64,000 nt of DNA. Source: Fervidobacterium pennivorans. Its GTDB lineage: Bacteria > Thermotogota > Thermotogae > Thermotogales > Fervidobacteriaceae. Below are positions 8,369-17,264 of the stretch, one piece after another (within the stretch, counting starts at the first letter, position 1; each line of letters starts with the position of its first letter). The notes beneath the pieces were generated by a model. The model was given only the letters and a program-made list of their open reading frames with translations. It ran no database searches and was not told the DNA's origin. Position numbers and translations under genes: made by a program. The stretch covers positions 1,944,001-2,008,000 of the forward strand of contig NZ_CP011393.1 in NCBI RefSeq assembly GCF_001644665.1. Direction: 5' to 3'.

Positions 8369-9352
8369 CTATTTGCTTTGTTCATCTTTTGACGAAAGAA
8401 AATCTGCCAGAACCGATACAGACCATTTAACAGCGGGCGTTCTATAAGGATTCGAAGCACTATCAAGCTTGATTATCCATTCTTTGCTACCTTGTTCTTC
8501 AGGATAAGCTACCAAATAATAGTGTTGCTGGAATTCGTCATCTGATGAAATTACTTTTATTATGTAAGCATCATTTCCCGTTGATTTGTAAACACCTTTG
8601 ACGACCACAACTTTCCTGCCTTCCTTAAACACTTTATTGTGAAGTAATGGTAGCTTTTCTTCGACCACGACGCTTCTAGCATGAGGCATTTCATGCCTAC
8701 CTCCTATCAGTCTTTCAATTTCTATGTGTTTAATCTTTCTTATCACAAGCGAGTAGATATTTCTGCCATACTTTATCCATTTTTGCTCGTAACGCGTTTT
8801 TATTTCTCTGTCTGGATTCTTTAAAAATTCGACAATTTCGAATCCCATTTCCTCTGCTGTTTCCATAGTTTGTTTTGCATACCATTCAACATCTGTTGCA
8901 AGCTCAAAAGTTCCACCGTCGATAAGCACATTCGAAAGTGTTTCAAAAAACTCTGGAACGATAACCCGTCTTCTTTCGTGTGATTTCTTGTCCCAGGGAA
9001 TTGGAAAGTTCATAATTACCTTTTCAACGCTCTTCGGTCCGAAAAATTCCCTGAGCCCAAACCTTGCATCGGTTATTACCAATCTTACATTCTCAAGACT
9101 CTCCACCCTCTTGTGAGCCTTTTTCATAGAAGTTATTGAAACCTCGAATCCGACAAAATTCTTTTCTGGATGCTTGATTGCGTAAGATTGAAGATACTCA
9201 CCGCTCCCGAAACCGATTTCAACGATAATTCCGTTGGTATTGCCAAAGACGGATGACCAATCTATAGGTAAGTAATCAAACAAAGCCGGGCGCACTTCTT
9301 TAGAAAAGATTCTGTTTTTTTCTATATTCAAGTCTTTTTCCATGTCCTTCAT
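8369..9352 (-). CDS. trmB: tRNA (guanine-N7-)-methyltransferase with C-terminal extension
   Basis: Makes m7G46 in the tRNA variable loop. The AdoMet motif EIGFGSGEYL and the catalytic NFPIPWDKKSHERRR (canonical FPDPWPKKRHxKRR) are clear. I start at the ATG at 9352, which has GAGGTG 8 bases upstream and removes an overlap with the preceding gene that a start at 9412 would create; this gives 327 aa. Residues from about 225 on, beginning HARSVVVEEK, form a ~100-residue extension absent from E. coli TrmB. The extension is beta-rich in appearance and unassigned. Confidence 0.93.
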   Translation of the reverse strand: MKDMEKDLNIEKNRIFSKEVRPALFDYLPIDWSSVFGNTNGIIVEIGFGSGEYLQSYAIKHPEKNFVGFEVSITSMKKAHKRVESLENVRLVITDARFGLREFFGPKSVEKVIMNFPIPWDKKSHERRRVIVPEFFETLSNVLIDGGTFELATDVEWYAKQTMETAEEMGFEIVEFLKNPDREIKTRYEQKWIKYGRNIYSLVIRKIKHIEIERLIGGRHEMPHARSVVVEEKLPLLHNKVFKEGRKVVVVKGVYKSTGNDAYIIKVISSDDEFQQHYYLVAYPEEQGSKEWIIKLDSASNPYRTPAVKWSVSVLADFLSSKDEQSK

Positions 9353-9395
9353 ACAATTACACCTCATCTGTCTTGTTTTGTTTGAACCACTTATA

Positions 9396-11552
9396 TTACT
9401 TGAAATAAGCACTTAATTCTTTTGTATACTGTCCTGACGGATATAATTTCTTATATGTTTCGTACTTCTTTGTTGCTTGTTCTCTTTGACCTAATCCGAT
9501 ATAACTAAGAATTTCGTAGTAGTACATGTCTTCCTTAAAGTAGATATCTAGGTCTTCTATACGTGGTTCTATGTAAGAGAAAATCGCTATAGCATTTCCA
9601 TACTGCCCTTCCACATAGAATCTTAGACCTATCAAGAATAACTCTCTTAAGTCTTTCGTCTGTTTGAGAATCTGCTCAACCACTTCGTTCTGCTGAGCCA
9701 AGTTTACTGTCTTTTGCTCAACAACCTCCTGATTTTGTGAAGTAGAACTTGTCGAAGCATATGTAGGCACGAATGAAGTCACAGAAACTTGTTCAAAAGT
9801 TTTTGTGGTTTTCTCCGAGTTGGATAGTCCTGTAGAAGCAACAGAAGTTTTATCGTCATTTAAAGCTGAAGAATCAGAACCTTTTTGAGTAGAGGACAAT
9901 ATCTCCAATATTTTTGAGACGTTTGATTTTAGTGCTTCTAGCTCTTTTTTCAAATCAACTATCTGTTTCGAGACATCATCTAAGTTAGTTTTAACGGAGG
10001 TTGTCTCTTCTTTTAAGTTTGAAACTTTACTCTCGAACTCTTTTCGTTGAATAGTAACTTCGTTTGTAAGTTCCTTCAAAGACGCTAAAACATTGTCTAT
10101 TTTCCTTTCTAGCTCCTGGACTCTATCGTCACCCACAACACCTTGTCCTCCAGAGCTATCCTGTCTGCTCTGTTCATTAGTAGTTCCCCACTGTTCTTTA
10201 ATCTGCAACATTTCTGAATAAAGAATACCTATAGACTGTGAAAGTGTTTCCAGCCGTTTTTGAATTGAATCAAGCACTGAAGAAGAGTTCAACTCACCAT
10301 TTGTGGATTTTGACGAAGTTGTCGATGAGAAACTGAGCTGATTTATCTGCGCTGAAATTTCCGTCAGCTTTGCCATGATGTTTTTCATACTTTCGTCGAG
10401 TTTCGCTTTTGCAATCTCCATTACGCTTTCTTCTATCCTTCCCAAACGCGTTTTAACAATAGAAAGCTCGGAATAGATTTTCCCAAAATCATCGGAGGAA
10501 GACAAAGAAGTAGTTTTTGCCGACGATGTTGCTTTCATACTTTCCAATTTTCCTTCGAGAGAAACTATTCTTTCTTTCAGGGCTCTTATTTGCGTGCTAA
10601 GCTCTTTTAAAGCTGTATCACCATACTCCGCAATCGTGGTCTGTGAACCCGGGTTACCGATTGAAACTCTTTTGTTCAGGTTTTTGGCAAGCTGTGATAT
10701 TTGCCTCTCAACATCGGACAATTTTTCGTTTACTAAAGATAGTTGGTCCGATAATGCTTTTGGTAAAGAATCGTTTGAAGCCTGGGTTGGATTTTCTAGC
10801 TTTTTGTTTATATAATCAAGGCTGGTTTTCACAACTTCCAAATTTCTTGACAGTTCTTCGTATTTCTTTGTAATATCGTTTGTGTATCCTTCTATTTTTC
10901 CTTGGAGATTGGAGATGCTCTTTTCCAATTTTCCAAGTTGCAAAGCCCCAGATTTAGTGAAGTTCATAAAAGACACGACTAAGTTTACCAAAACCACGAT
11001 GAAGATAACTAGCGTCAACGCAGGAAAAAGGAACGTGCCAAATGATTTTTGTTTTTTAACTTGGGTGAGAACAGGGTGTGTCCTATCAAGCTGGCTGAGT
11101 ATTTCGGACAACAGCTGTATTTTCTTTTTGTCTCCACGCTTCAACGCCGTTAAAAGTTCCATAGCGATGATTTCTATAACTTGGGGAAACTCTTTCTTTA
11201 TTTTTTGAATTTCAGCGATAACTATTGGATAGTTTTCTTCATTAAACTCCTTGAGAATCCTTTCAAGTGCCTCTGAAACTTTGCTAACATCTTTTTCTAT
11301 GCTTTCAACAACGTGTATATAGAGCTCTTGCTGTTCTCTTGGCATGAAATTGAATATCTCAACGGCTCTTGCATAATTACCAGCTTTTACTTCAAGTTCA
11401 AACAACAAATGGTTGTATTTCTTACCAAGTGCTTCCAATATGTTTCTAGCAAGAGACAGTTCATTATTTGATATTAAGAACCTTATAAATCTTTCAACAG
11501 AATCAAAATTCTTTTCAAAAGCATTGCCGAAATCCGAGTTTCTTTTCTCCAC
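9396..11552 (-). CDS. long coiled-coil membrane protein with N- and C-terminal helical repeats
   Basis: A 718-aa protein of no named family. Residues 20-165 look like TPR-type helical pairs (ELSLARNILEALG, NYARAVEIFNFM). One transmembrane helix at about 172-195 follows. Residues 200-570 are long heptad coiled coils broken by Ser/Thr-rich linkers. The last ~80 residues return to TPR-like helices (QYGNAIAIFSYIEPRIEDL). The layout fits an inner-membrane protein with a cytoplasmic N-terminus and a long rod projecting across the envelope, comparable in architecture to cell-envelope tethers or division coiled-coil proteins. The GTG start follows a GGGGTG site. Confidence 0.8.
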   Translation of the reverse strand: MEKRNSDFGNAFEKNFDSVERFIRFLISNNELSLARNILEALGKKYNHLLFELEVKAGNYARAVEIFNFMPREQQELYIHVVESIEKDVSKVSEALERILKEFNEENYPIVIAEIQKIKKEFPQVIEIIAMELLTALKRGDKKKIQLLSEILSQLDRTHPVLTQVKKQKSFGTFLFPALTLVIFIVVLVNLVVSFMNFTKSGALQLGKLEKSISNLQGKIEGYTNDITKKYEELSRNLEVVKTSLDYINKKLENPTQASNDSLPKALSDQLSLVNEKLSDVERQISQLAKNLNKRVSIGNPGSQTTIAEYGDTALKELSTQIRALKERIVSLEGKLESMKATSSAKTTSLSSSDDFGKIYSELSIVKTRLGRIEESVMEIAKAKLDESMKNIMAKLTEISAQINQLSFSSTTSSKSTNGELNSSSVLDSIQKRLETLSQSIGILYSEMLQIKEQWGTTNEQSRQDSSGGQGVVGDDRVQELERKIDNVLASLKELTNEVTIQRKEFESKVSNLKEETTSVKTNLDDVSKQIVDLKKELEALKSNVSKILEILSSTQKGSDSSALNDDKTSVASTGLSNSEKTTKTFEQVSVTSFVPTYASTSSTSQNQEVVEQKTVNLAQQNEVVEQILKQTKDLRELFLIGLRFYVEGQYGNAIAIFSYIEPRIEDLDIYFKEDMYYYEILSYIGLGQREQATKKYETYKKLYPSGQYTKELSAYFK

Positions 11553-11585
11553 ACCCGTTCACCCCTATTCCAAAATTCAAATTTC

Positions 11586-13112
11586 TTATTTGCTTTCTCT
11601 CAATCTTTTGAAAGCCTCTGGGATATAGTTTAAAATGCTGAATGCACTGTTCATGCCTTCCACAGGAACCATTTCACCCGCTAAACCGAATACATACACT
11701 CCTGTTTTTACCGCTTCAACAGGCTCAAGGTGTTGAGAGATAAGCCCCGCAAGTAATCCGGAAAGTATATCCCCGCTTCCTGCTTTTGAAAGAGAAGTGT
11801 TACCAGTTATATTAAAGTATATTTTTTTGCCGTCTGAAACTATCGATGTTGCGTCTTTCAAGACAGTTATCACACCATATTCTTTTGAGAATTCGTGGAC
11901 CAGTTCGTAATTTTGTTTGACCTTCTCTAAGGATTTTTTTGTCAGTCTTGAGAACTCACCAGGATGCGGCGTTAAAATCACGGACTTTGAAGAATTTTTT
12001 TCCCTTAACAAGTCGATGTTCTGTGACAAAACGTTAAGGCCATCCGCGTCTATTATCAAGGTATTCGATGTTAACAAAAGCTTTTTAATTATAGATAGTT
12101 TCTCTTCACTATTCTGCGTATCCCAACCAGGTCCAACGACAAAAACAACATCTTTGCTAACGGTCGCTATGAAATCTTCCAATTTTTCAACGTTGAAATC
12201 TTCGCCAATATTCACACATATCAGTGCTGGGTCATGACTCATAGCGCATTGACATACCTTAGAAACGGAAACCACTTTCACCATGCTTGCTCCACTTCTT
12301 AGTGCAGAAAGTGCACTTAAAACGGGGGCACCTATATATTTGTTCGAACCTCCGATTATAATTACCTGCGAATATGTACCTTTATTTGACCAGCGAGGTC
12401 TGTTGGGAAGTCGCAATTTCTCAGTGGTTATAAGTTCTTTGTTGATGTCGCATGTCAGCATATCCAAACTGGGAATCCCTATCTTTGCGATTTTAAGTTT
12501 TCCGCACAGTTCTCGCCCTGGGAATAAAAAGTGTCCGACTTTCGGTAAACCAAACGTCACAGTTAAGTCCGCCTGGACGGCACATCCCATTATTTTTCCA
12601 TCATCTGCACAAACTCCTGACGGTATATCGACAGACACTATGCATTTTGAATATAAGTTCATCACTTCTATCAATTTCGTGAGTTCTTCATCATTAATTT
12701 CCCTATTCAAACCTGTTCCAAAAAGGGCATCAACAACGATGTCAGCTTCGGAAATAATCTTTGATGCTCCTTCCAATCCAAGCTCACTGTAAGTATACAC
12801 AATTCCCCCATGTTTCAAATATCTCTCGTAATTCTTTTTAGCGACCTCAGTAGTAGGATGACCCACAGATATGACTCTCACAGCCTCGGTGTAGTTAAGA
12901 AGATCCCTTGCAACAACATACCCATCACCACCATTGTTTCCAGAACCGCAAATAATAACAAAGCTTTTGTTTGAAAATTCCCCATACTCGTTCCAAATAG
13001 CTTGCACTACGGAAATACCAGCTCTTTCCATGAGAATCTCTTCACTAATGTCGAAATCCGTTATTGTTCTTTTCTCCAGTTCCTTCATCTCTTTACTCGT
13101 TATCACGAACAT
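11586..13112 (-). CDS. nnr: bifunctional NAD(P)HX epimerase / ADP-dependent NAD(P)HX dehydratase
   Basis: Repairs hydrated NAD(P)H. The N-terminal ~210 residues are the YjeF_N epimerase (GSGNNGGDGYVVARDL, then DALFGTGL and DIPSGV). The C-terminal ~280 residues are the ribokinase-like dehydratase (VGPGWDTQ, IDADGLNVL, LTPHPGEFSRL and the AGSGDILSG active-site loop). The length of 508 aa is normal for the fused bacterial enzyme. It follows the lytic transglycosylase gene by four bases, so the two are probably co-transcribed. Confidence 0.96.
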   Translation of the reverse strand: MFVITSKEMKELEKRTITDFDISEEILMERAGISVVQAIWNEYGEFSNKSFVIICGSGNNGGDGYVVARDLLNYTEAVRVISVGHPTTEVAKKNYERYLKHGGIVYTYSELGLEGASKIISEADIVVDALFGTGLNREINDEELTKLIEVMNLYSKCIVSVDIPSGVCADDGKIMGCAVQADLTVTFGLPKVGHFLFPGRELCGKLKIAKIGIPSLDMLTCDINKELITTEKLRLPNRPRWSNKGTYSQVIIIGGSNKYIGAPVLSALSALRSGASMVKVVSVSKVCQCAMSHDPALICVNIGEDFNVEKLEDFIATVSKDVVFVVGPGWDTQNSEEKLSIIKKLLLTSNTLIIDADGLNVLSQNIDLLREKNSSKSVILTPHPGEFSRLTKKSLEKVKQNYELVHEFSKEYGVITVLKDATSIVSDGKKIYFNITGNTSLSKAGSGDILSGLLAGLISQHLEPVEAVKTGVYVFGLAGEMVPVEGMNSAFSILNYIPEAFKRLRESK

Positions 13113-13116
13113 CTTC

Positions 13117-13578
13117 TCATCTCCTGTAAAGTAAGCGATAAATTCGGTAAAATCTTAAAACTTTTCTTACGTATCTTTCACCAGCATCCGATTTCACGTC
13201 ATCAGGGGCATACGGACCAGTATTGTAGTGAATCAAAGCCGTCTTGAGATCTCCATCTTTTTTTAGTAGGTAATTCAAGTATTTACAACCAAGAGCTATA
13301 TTTCCCTCTATTGTTGTATAATCAAAGTTCATCTTGAATTTTTTATTTATCCATTCTGCTGTCTCCGGCATCAATTGCATGAGTCCGTATGCTCCCATAT
13401 TAGATTGTGCACCTGGTCTAAAGCTACTTTCTGCCCGTATTACACTAATTACCAAAAGTGGATCCAAACCATCGGCATATTGGACAACGATATCGTAATA
13501 TTTCAATGGGAAAAGCTGTACGAAAACAAAAATTAAAAATACAATACTAATGAAAATAAGCACCAAAAATGCACGCAC
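13117..13578 (-). CDS. membrane-anchored lytic transglycosylase (SLT domain)
   Basis: Cleaves peptidoglycan glycan strands in the periplasm. A single N-terminal hydrophobic helix (about residues 3-20) serves as signal or anchor. The SLT fold follows: RAESSFRPGAQSNMGAYGLMQLMPETA, with the catalytic Glu in AESS, and a C-terminal ALIHYNTGP segment. I chose the GTG at 13578, which has GGAGGAG 8 bases upstream, over the open frame up to 13644; this gives 153 aa, near the minimal single-domain size. A hairpin lies in its leader between the promoter and the start codon. Confidence 0.9.
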   Translation of the reverse strand: MRAFLVLIFISIVFLIFVFVQLFPLKYYDIVVQYADGLDPLLVISVIRAESSFRPGAQSNMGAYGLMQLMPETAEWINKKFKMNFDYTTIEGNIALGCKYLNYLLKKDGDLKTALIHYNTGPYAPDDVKSDAGERYVRKVLRFYRIYRLLYRR

Positions 13579-13616
13579 AACTCCGTCTCCTCCTGTATCA
13601 ATTGTTAAAACACAAA

Positions 13617-13638
13617 ATTCCCAGGTAGCACTGGGAAT
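13617..13638 (-). terminator. hairpin with T-rich tail in the leader of the lytic transglycosylase gene
   Basis: Eight-base arms (13617-13624 and 13631-13638) with a 6-base loop are followed on the minus strand by TTTTGTGTTTT. It could terminate the prepilin peptidase transcript, but it lies downstream of a good promoter (13661-13688). It is therefore also in the 5' leader of the next gene and could act as an attenuator. Confidence 0.6.
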
Positions 13639-13660
13639 ATACAAGAAATGTTCTGAAGAT

Positions 13661-13688
13661 ATTATAGCACAAAGCCCAACTTAAACAA
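13661..13688 (-). promoter_or_regulatory. sigma-70 type promoter for the lytic transglycosylase-nnr unit
   Basis: TTGTTT (13683-13688) and TATAAT (13661-13666) on the minus strand, 16 bases apart. Transcription would start around 13654, placing the hairpin at 13617-13638 in the leader. Confidence 0.6.
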
Positions 13689-13703
13689 CACAGTCTCAGA
13701 TGG

Positions 13704-14420
13704 TTAAACCATTAGAATGAGCCTCACAAAAAGAAGTGAGTAACCAAATATTATTATGAACGGACCGAATGGTATAACACGGTTTTTACTTAAAAGCGAG
13801 TAAACTATGCCCCCAAATGAAGCACTAAATAAAAGTAACGGCATAAATAAAAAGCCAACTGCAAAAGAATAAACTGGGAGCAAAAACAAATCACCTTCAC
13901 CTATGCCGTCTCTATACTTGATTTTCAGTACAGCCAGTATTCCCAACGAGAGTAGAGCACCAAAGATATCTAAAATCATGGAGGTTCTAAAATGAAATAT
14001 GTTTATCAAAAAAGCTGAGGCAAGGGTTGTCATCCACGTGTAGTCAGGTAACAACATGAGTTTCAAATCTGTAAAAATGGCAGGAACAGAAGCTACAAAA
14101 ATTGCATCCGTCAACAAAGCAACATCCATCGGGAAGAGTATGTGATTAACAAGGAAAGATACGCCAAAGCCTAACTCCACAAGAGGGTACCTTATGGAAA
14201 TTTGTGCCCCGCAATGTCTACATTTTCCTCGAAGCAAAATGAAACTAAGAATAGGTATATTATCGTACCAAGCAATGCTTTTGCGACAATTTGGGCATAT
14301 CGAAAAGCGGGGCTCAGTCAATTTGAGCCCCGCTATTGGTCTGTAAATTAAAACATTCGCAAAACTCCCGAAGATTGTTCCTATGACAAACCAAAACAAC
14401 AAACTTACTTTATCCCACAT
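13704..14420 (-). CDS. pilD: type IV prepilin peptidase / N-methyltransferase
   Basis: Polytopic aspartyl protease of 238 aa that cleaves the leader of type IV pilin-like proteins and methylates the new N-terminus. The N-terminal half has the zinc-binding CPNC ... CRHC pair and the SIAWYDNIPILSFI segment of the methyltransferase domain. The two catalytic aspartates lie in FTDLKLMLLPD and GEGDLFLLP. About seven hydrophobic segments are visible. The ATG overlaps the TPR gene by 16 bases. No pilin or pilus ATPase gene lies nearby in the window. Confidence 0.94.
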   Translation of the reverse strand: MWDKVSLLFWFVIGTIFGSFANVLIYRPIAGLKLTEPRFSICPNCRKSIAWYDNIPILSFILLRGKCRHCGAQISIRYPLVELGFGVSFLVNHILFPMDVALLTDAIFVASVPAIFTDLKLMLLPDYTWMTTLASAFLINIFHFRTSMILDIFGALLSLGILAVLKIKYRDGIGEGDLFLLPVYSFAVGFLFMPLLLFSASFGGIVYSLLSKNRVIPFGPFIIIFGYSLLFVRLILMV

Positions 14421-15484
14421 AGTTCCTTCTCAGGCTGTGTAAGTAACTCATCAAAGAATTCGCGTTTTCCGTAAAGATACCAAAAGTCGTCCTCTTTTAA
14501 ATCTTCAATAATCTTTCGAGCCTTTTCATACTGATTGGTCTTTGCATACGCAACTGCCAAAACCAAGTTTAAATGTCTTGCTTCTGGGGAGCTCTTCACA
14601 ACGTTCTCTATCATCTGTATAACCTTTTCGTAATTTCCCTTCTTTAGGTGCACTTTCGCCCATATCTCTATACCGTTTGGATCACTTCTTGGATCAATTT
14701 CCATAATTAAACTTTCATATTCCCTTGCTTTTTCTTCGTTTCCAATTCTTTTGTACAGTTCTGCCAACTCGTAGAGTGCGATAATGCTGTTTTCGGAAGT
14801 CTCTCTGAATCTTTCCAAAACCTCTATAGCTTTATCTATCTTGCCCATTTTTGAGTATGCATCAGCGAGCATGAAGTAGGTAAACGTATTGGTTGGTGAA
14901 AGCTTTATCTCTTTTTCCCAATACTCGATAGCCTTCTCATAATCACCAATATTATAATAAGCCTCTCCTATCATCGAATAAGACTGGACAAGCCAAGGAT
15001 CAAGTTCGATGGACCTTGTAAGGTATTTAATAGCCCCTTCAACATCGTTTTCTTCAAGTAACAATGAACCGTAGAACTCGTATGCAGGGGCATAATTTTT
15101 ATCGAGCTTTATTGCAAATTTGAGAATATCCTTAGCAATTTCTGTTTGATTCTTGTCAGCGTATTCAATTGCAAGCTCATACAACCCATCGGCTGTTCCA
15201 TGCATAATCTTTTCCGGGGTTATTCCATACTTGTCCAAAAACTCTACGACTTCACTCCAAACTATCGGTTCGTAAACAATTTCGTTAAGCGAGGCTATTT
15301 TCTCTTCCAACTGTTCTAACTTGTTGATATCTTCGTAAATTTCTTTATGTTCCTCAAAATCTTTTCTCATGTTACGCCAGTCTCCAGAATAGAAAAGATC
15401 ACGTAAAATAACAAGCATAGGCGTTTCATCCTTGATGTCCACAATTAATGGGTTTTCTGAGCCCAAGATTAGTCTGATAACCAT
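14405..15484 (-). CDS. TPR-repeat protein
   Basis: A 359-aa soluble protein. From about residue 105 to the end it is a run of 34-residue TPR units, for example APAYEFYGSLLLEENDVEGA, VQSYSMIGEAYYNIGDYEKA and TFTYFMLADAYSKMGKIDKA, roughly seven in all. The first ~100 residues are acidic helices without a recognised fold. TPR proteins are scaffolds, so no enzymatic role is implied. The ATG at 15484 has GGAGGTG 6 bases upstream. It is the first gene of a unit with the prepilin peptidase and has its own promoter. Confidence 0.88.
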   Translation of the reverse strand: MVIRLILGSENPLIVDIKDETPMLVILRDLFYSGDWRNMRKDFEEHKEIYEDINKLEQLEEKIASLNEIVYEPIVWSEVVEFLDKYGITPEKIMHGTADGLYELAIEYADKNQTEIAKDILKFAIKLDKNYAPAYEFYGSLLLEENDVEGAIKYLTRSIELDPWLVQSYSMIGEAYYNIGDYEKAIEYWEKEIKLSPTNTFTYFMLADAYSKMGKIDKAIEVLERFRETSENSIIALYELAELYKRIGNEEKAREYESLIMEIDPRSDPNGIEIWAKVHLKKGNYEKVIQMIENVVKSSPEARHLNLVLAVAYAKTNQYEKARKIIEDLKEDDFWYLYGKREFFDELLTQPEKELCGIK

Positions 15485-15519
15485 TAACAACACCTCCTAG
15501 TTTGTAACTTTGCATTTAC

Positions 15520-15548
15520 ATTTTATCATATTTCTTCACAAAAGTAAA
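15520..15548 (-). promoter_or_regulatory. promoter for the TPR-prepilin peptidase unit
   Basis: On the minus strand TTTACT (15543-15548) and TAAAAT (15520-15525) are 17 bases apart, upstream of a GGAGGTG ribosome site. It lies in the 279-base divergent region shared with htrA; the rest of that region shows nothing else I can support. Confidence 0.5.
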
Positions 15549-15715
15549 TACTGTGGTTTCTTTCCAAAATAGACAAAATAAGGAATCCAAACAAGAAAAG
15601 CTTATTTAAAACCTTATCAAAATGATTTACCTTGAAAATCCGCAATGTTGGATGTCTTGGCTTACCTATTTCGTCTAAATCCTCATTTTTAAGGAAAAAT
15701 TAAGCTAGCGTGTGA

Positions 15716-15721
15716 TATAAT
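15716..15721 (+). promoter_or_regulatory. -10 box of htrA promoter
   Basis: TATAAT preceded by TGTGA, about 43 bases before the htrA start. The -35 region is weak (A/T-rich). Stress-dependent control is common for htrA, but no operator could be identified. Confidence 0.55.
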
Positions 15722-15763
15722 CTTTTTGTCAAAGAATAAAAACTGAAAGAGGAGGTGCTTTGT

Positions 15764-17140
15764 ATGAAGAACAGTTTCAACATCAAAAAACTAACCTTGG
15801 GATTTTTATTGCTTCTTTCTGTCCTTTCACTGGCGATTGTGAACGCTGATTATCAAAGTCCGATAGTGAACGTTGTTAAAGTTGCTGCCCCAGCTGTTGT
15901 AAAGATAGACGTTGTTGTACAAACAGAAGTGTATATTGACCCATTTATTAGAGAATTCTACAGGCAGTTTTTTGGAGATATACCAATGCAGTTTGAAGAA
16001 TCAAACAGCGTGGGTTCTGGATTCATCATTAGCAAAGAAGGTTATATTGTAACAAATTATCACGTTGTTAAGGGCGCAAAGAAGATAACTGTCACCATGT
16101 TGAATGGCGATGTCTATGATGCTCAGTACATTGGTGGAGATGAAGAGCTCGACTTAGCCGTTTTAAAAATCAAACCAACAAAGGATTTACCAGTTCTTGA
16201 AATGGGAGATTCCGACAAACTCCAAATCGGAGAATGGGCTATCGCAATTGGTAACCCTCTTGGTTTCCAACACACAGTAACGGTTGGCGTTATATCTGCA
16301 ACAGGTAGAAAGATACCAAAACCTGACGGTTCTGGATACTACTCAAACCTTATCCAAACTGATGCAGCAATTAACCCTGGTAACAGCGGCGGTCCGTTGC
16401 TCAACATTTACGGTCAGGTGATTGGAATTAACACCGCAATTATAAATCCAACACAGGCAATGAATATAGGTTTTGCGATTCCAATTAACACAGCCAAACG
16501 CTTCATTAATCAAATTATCGCAACAGGACGAGTGGAAAAAGCATACCTCGGCGTTTATGTCCAGACAGTCACAGAAGCACTTGCAAAGAGTTTAGGACTT
16601 AAGGTAACGAAAGGTGTCTATGTATCTCAAGTTGAAAAGGATTCGCCGGCCGCTAAAGCTGGTATCAAAGAGGGTGATGTCATAGTAAAACTTAACGGCA
16701 CTGTTGTAGAAAGTGCTGAGGAACTAACATCTCTCGTAAGAAATTACACACCTGGAACGAAAGTAAAGGTAACTGTCAATAGGGCAGGTAAAGAAATCAC
16801 ATTAGATGTTACACTGGGAACACTGCCAAGTCAGAATGGCTCAACAACAACTACCTCAAAAGAATTCTACGGATTGAAAGTTTCAAACCTGACTGCAGAC
16901 GATAGGTCAACGTACAGAATACCTGCAGGCTTGAAAGGAGTTATCGTAAAAGAATCTAAAAATTCTTTCATTAAAACAGGAGCTGTTATCTACCGAATTT
17001 CTGTGAACGGTTATTCGTACGATATCAAAAATGTCAATGATTGGAACAAAGTTGTAGATAACATAAAGAAAGGTGACTATATCGGTATCTTCTATTACTA
17101 CAACGGCGTTAATTCTGTTTTCTCGTTCCGATATAACTGA
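15764..17140 (+). CDS. htrA: HtrA/DegP-type periplasmic serine protease
   Basis: Envelope quality-control protease and chaperone. An N-terminal signal or anchor segment (about residues 8-28) is followed by a trypsin-like domain with an intact triad: His100 in TNYHVV, Asp130 in LDLAVLK and Ser208 in NPGNSGGPLL. A PDZ domain covers about 255-345 (YLGVYVQTV to VTVNRAGKEI). A second, divergent PDZ-like C-terminal segment follows a Thr-rich linker. The ATG at 15764 has GGAGGTG 6 bases upstream and gives 458 aa. It is monocistronic, with its own promoter and a strong terminator. Confidence 0.96.
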   Translation: MKNSFNIKKLTLGFLLLLSVLSLAIVNADYQSPIVNVVKVAAPAVVKIDVVVQTEVYIDPFIREFYRQFFGDIPMQFEESNSVGSGFIISKEGYIVTNYHVVKGAKKITVTMLNGDVYDAQYIGGDEELDLAVLKIKPTKDLPVLEMGDSDKLQIGEWAIAIGNPLGFQHTVTVGVISATGRKIPKPDGSGYYSNLIQTDAAINPGNSGGPLLNIYGQVIGINTAIINPTQAMNIGFAIPINTAKRFINQIIATGRVEKAYLGVYVQTVTEALAKSLGLKVTKGVYVSQVEKDSPAAKAGIKEGDVIVKLNGTVVESAEELTSLVRNYTPGTKVKVTVNRAGKEITLDVTLGTLPSQNGSTTTTSKEFYGLKVSNLTADDRSTYRIPAGLKGVIVKESKNSFIKTGAVIYRISVNGYSYDIKNVNDWNKVVDNIKKGDYIGIFYYYNGVNSVFSFRYN

Positions 17141-17182
17141 AAAATTTCTATAAAAGCAATTTAAAAATCACATTATCTTCAC

Positions 17183-17212
17183 AACCCCCGCTATTCAAAA
17201 GCGGGGGTTTTC
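17183..17212 (+). terminator. rho-independent terminator of htrA
   Basis: Nine-base arms (17183-17191 and 17201-17209, containing CCCCCGC/GCGGGGG) with a 9-base loop, followed by TTTTC. A -10 box for the next gene begins three bases later. Confidence 0.9.
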
Positions 17213-17214
17213 GG

Positions 17215-17220
17215 TATAAT
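17215..17220 (+). promoter_or_regulatory. -10 box upstream of ttuA
   Basis: TATAAT immediately after the htrA terminator, about 45 bases before the ttuA start. Its -35 region would fall inside the GC-rich terminator stem and is poor, so the assignment is tentative. Confidence 0.45.
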
Positions 17221-17264
17221 TAAATGAACGAAGGCAAACATAGCATTACTTTAAAGGAGGTATT

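Noticed and set aside
12283-12792. A 169-codon plus-strand frame opposite the NAD(P)HX repair gene.
   Set aside because: Shadow of the strongly conserved minus-strand gene.
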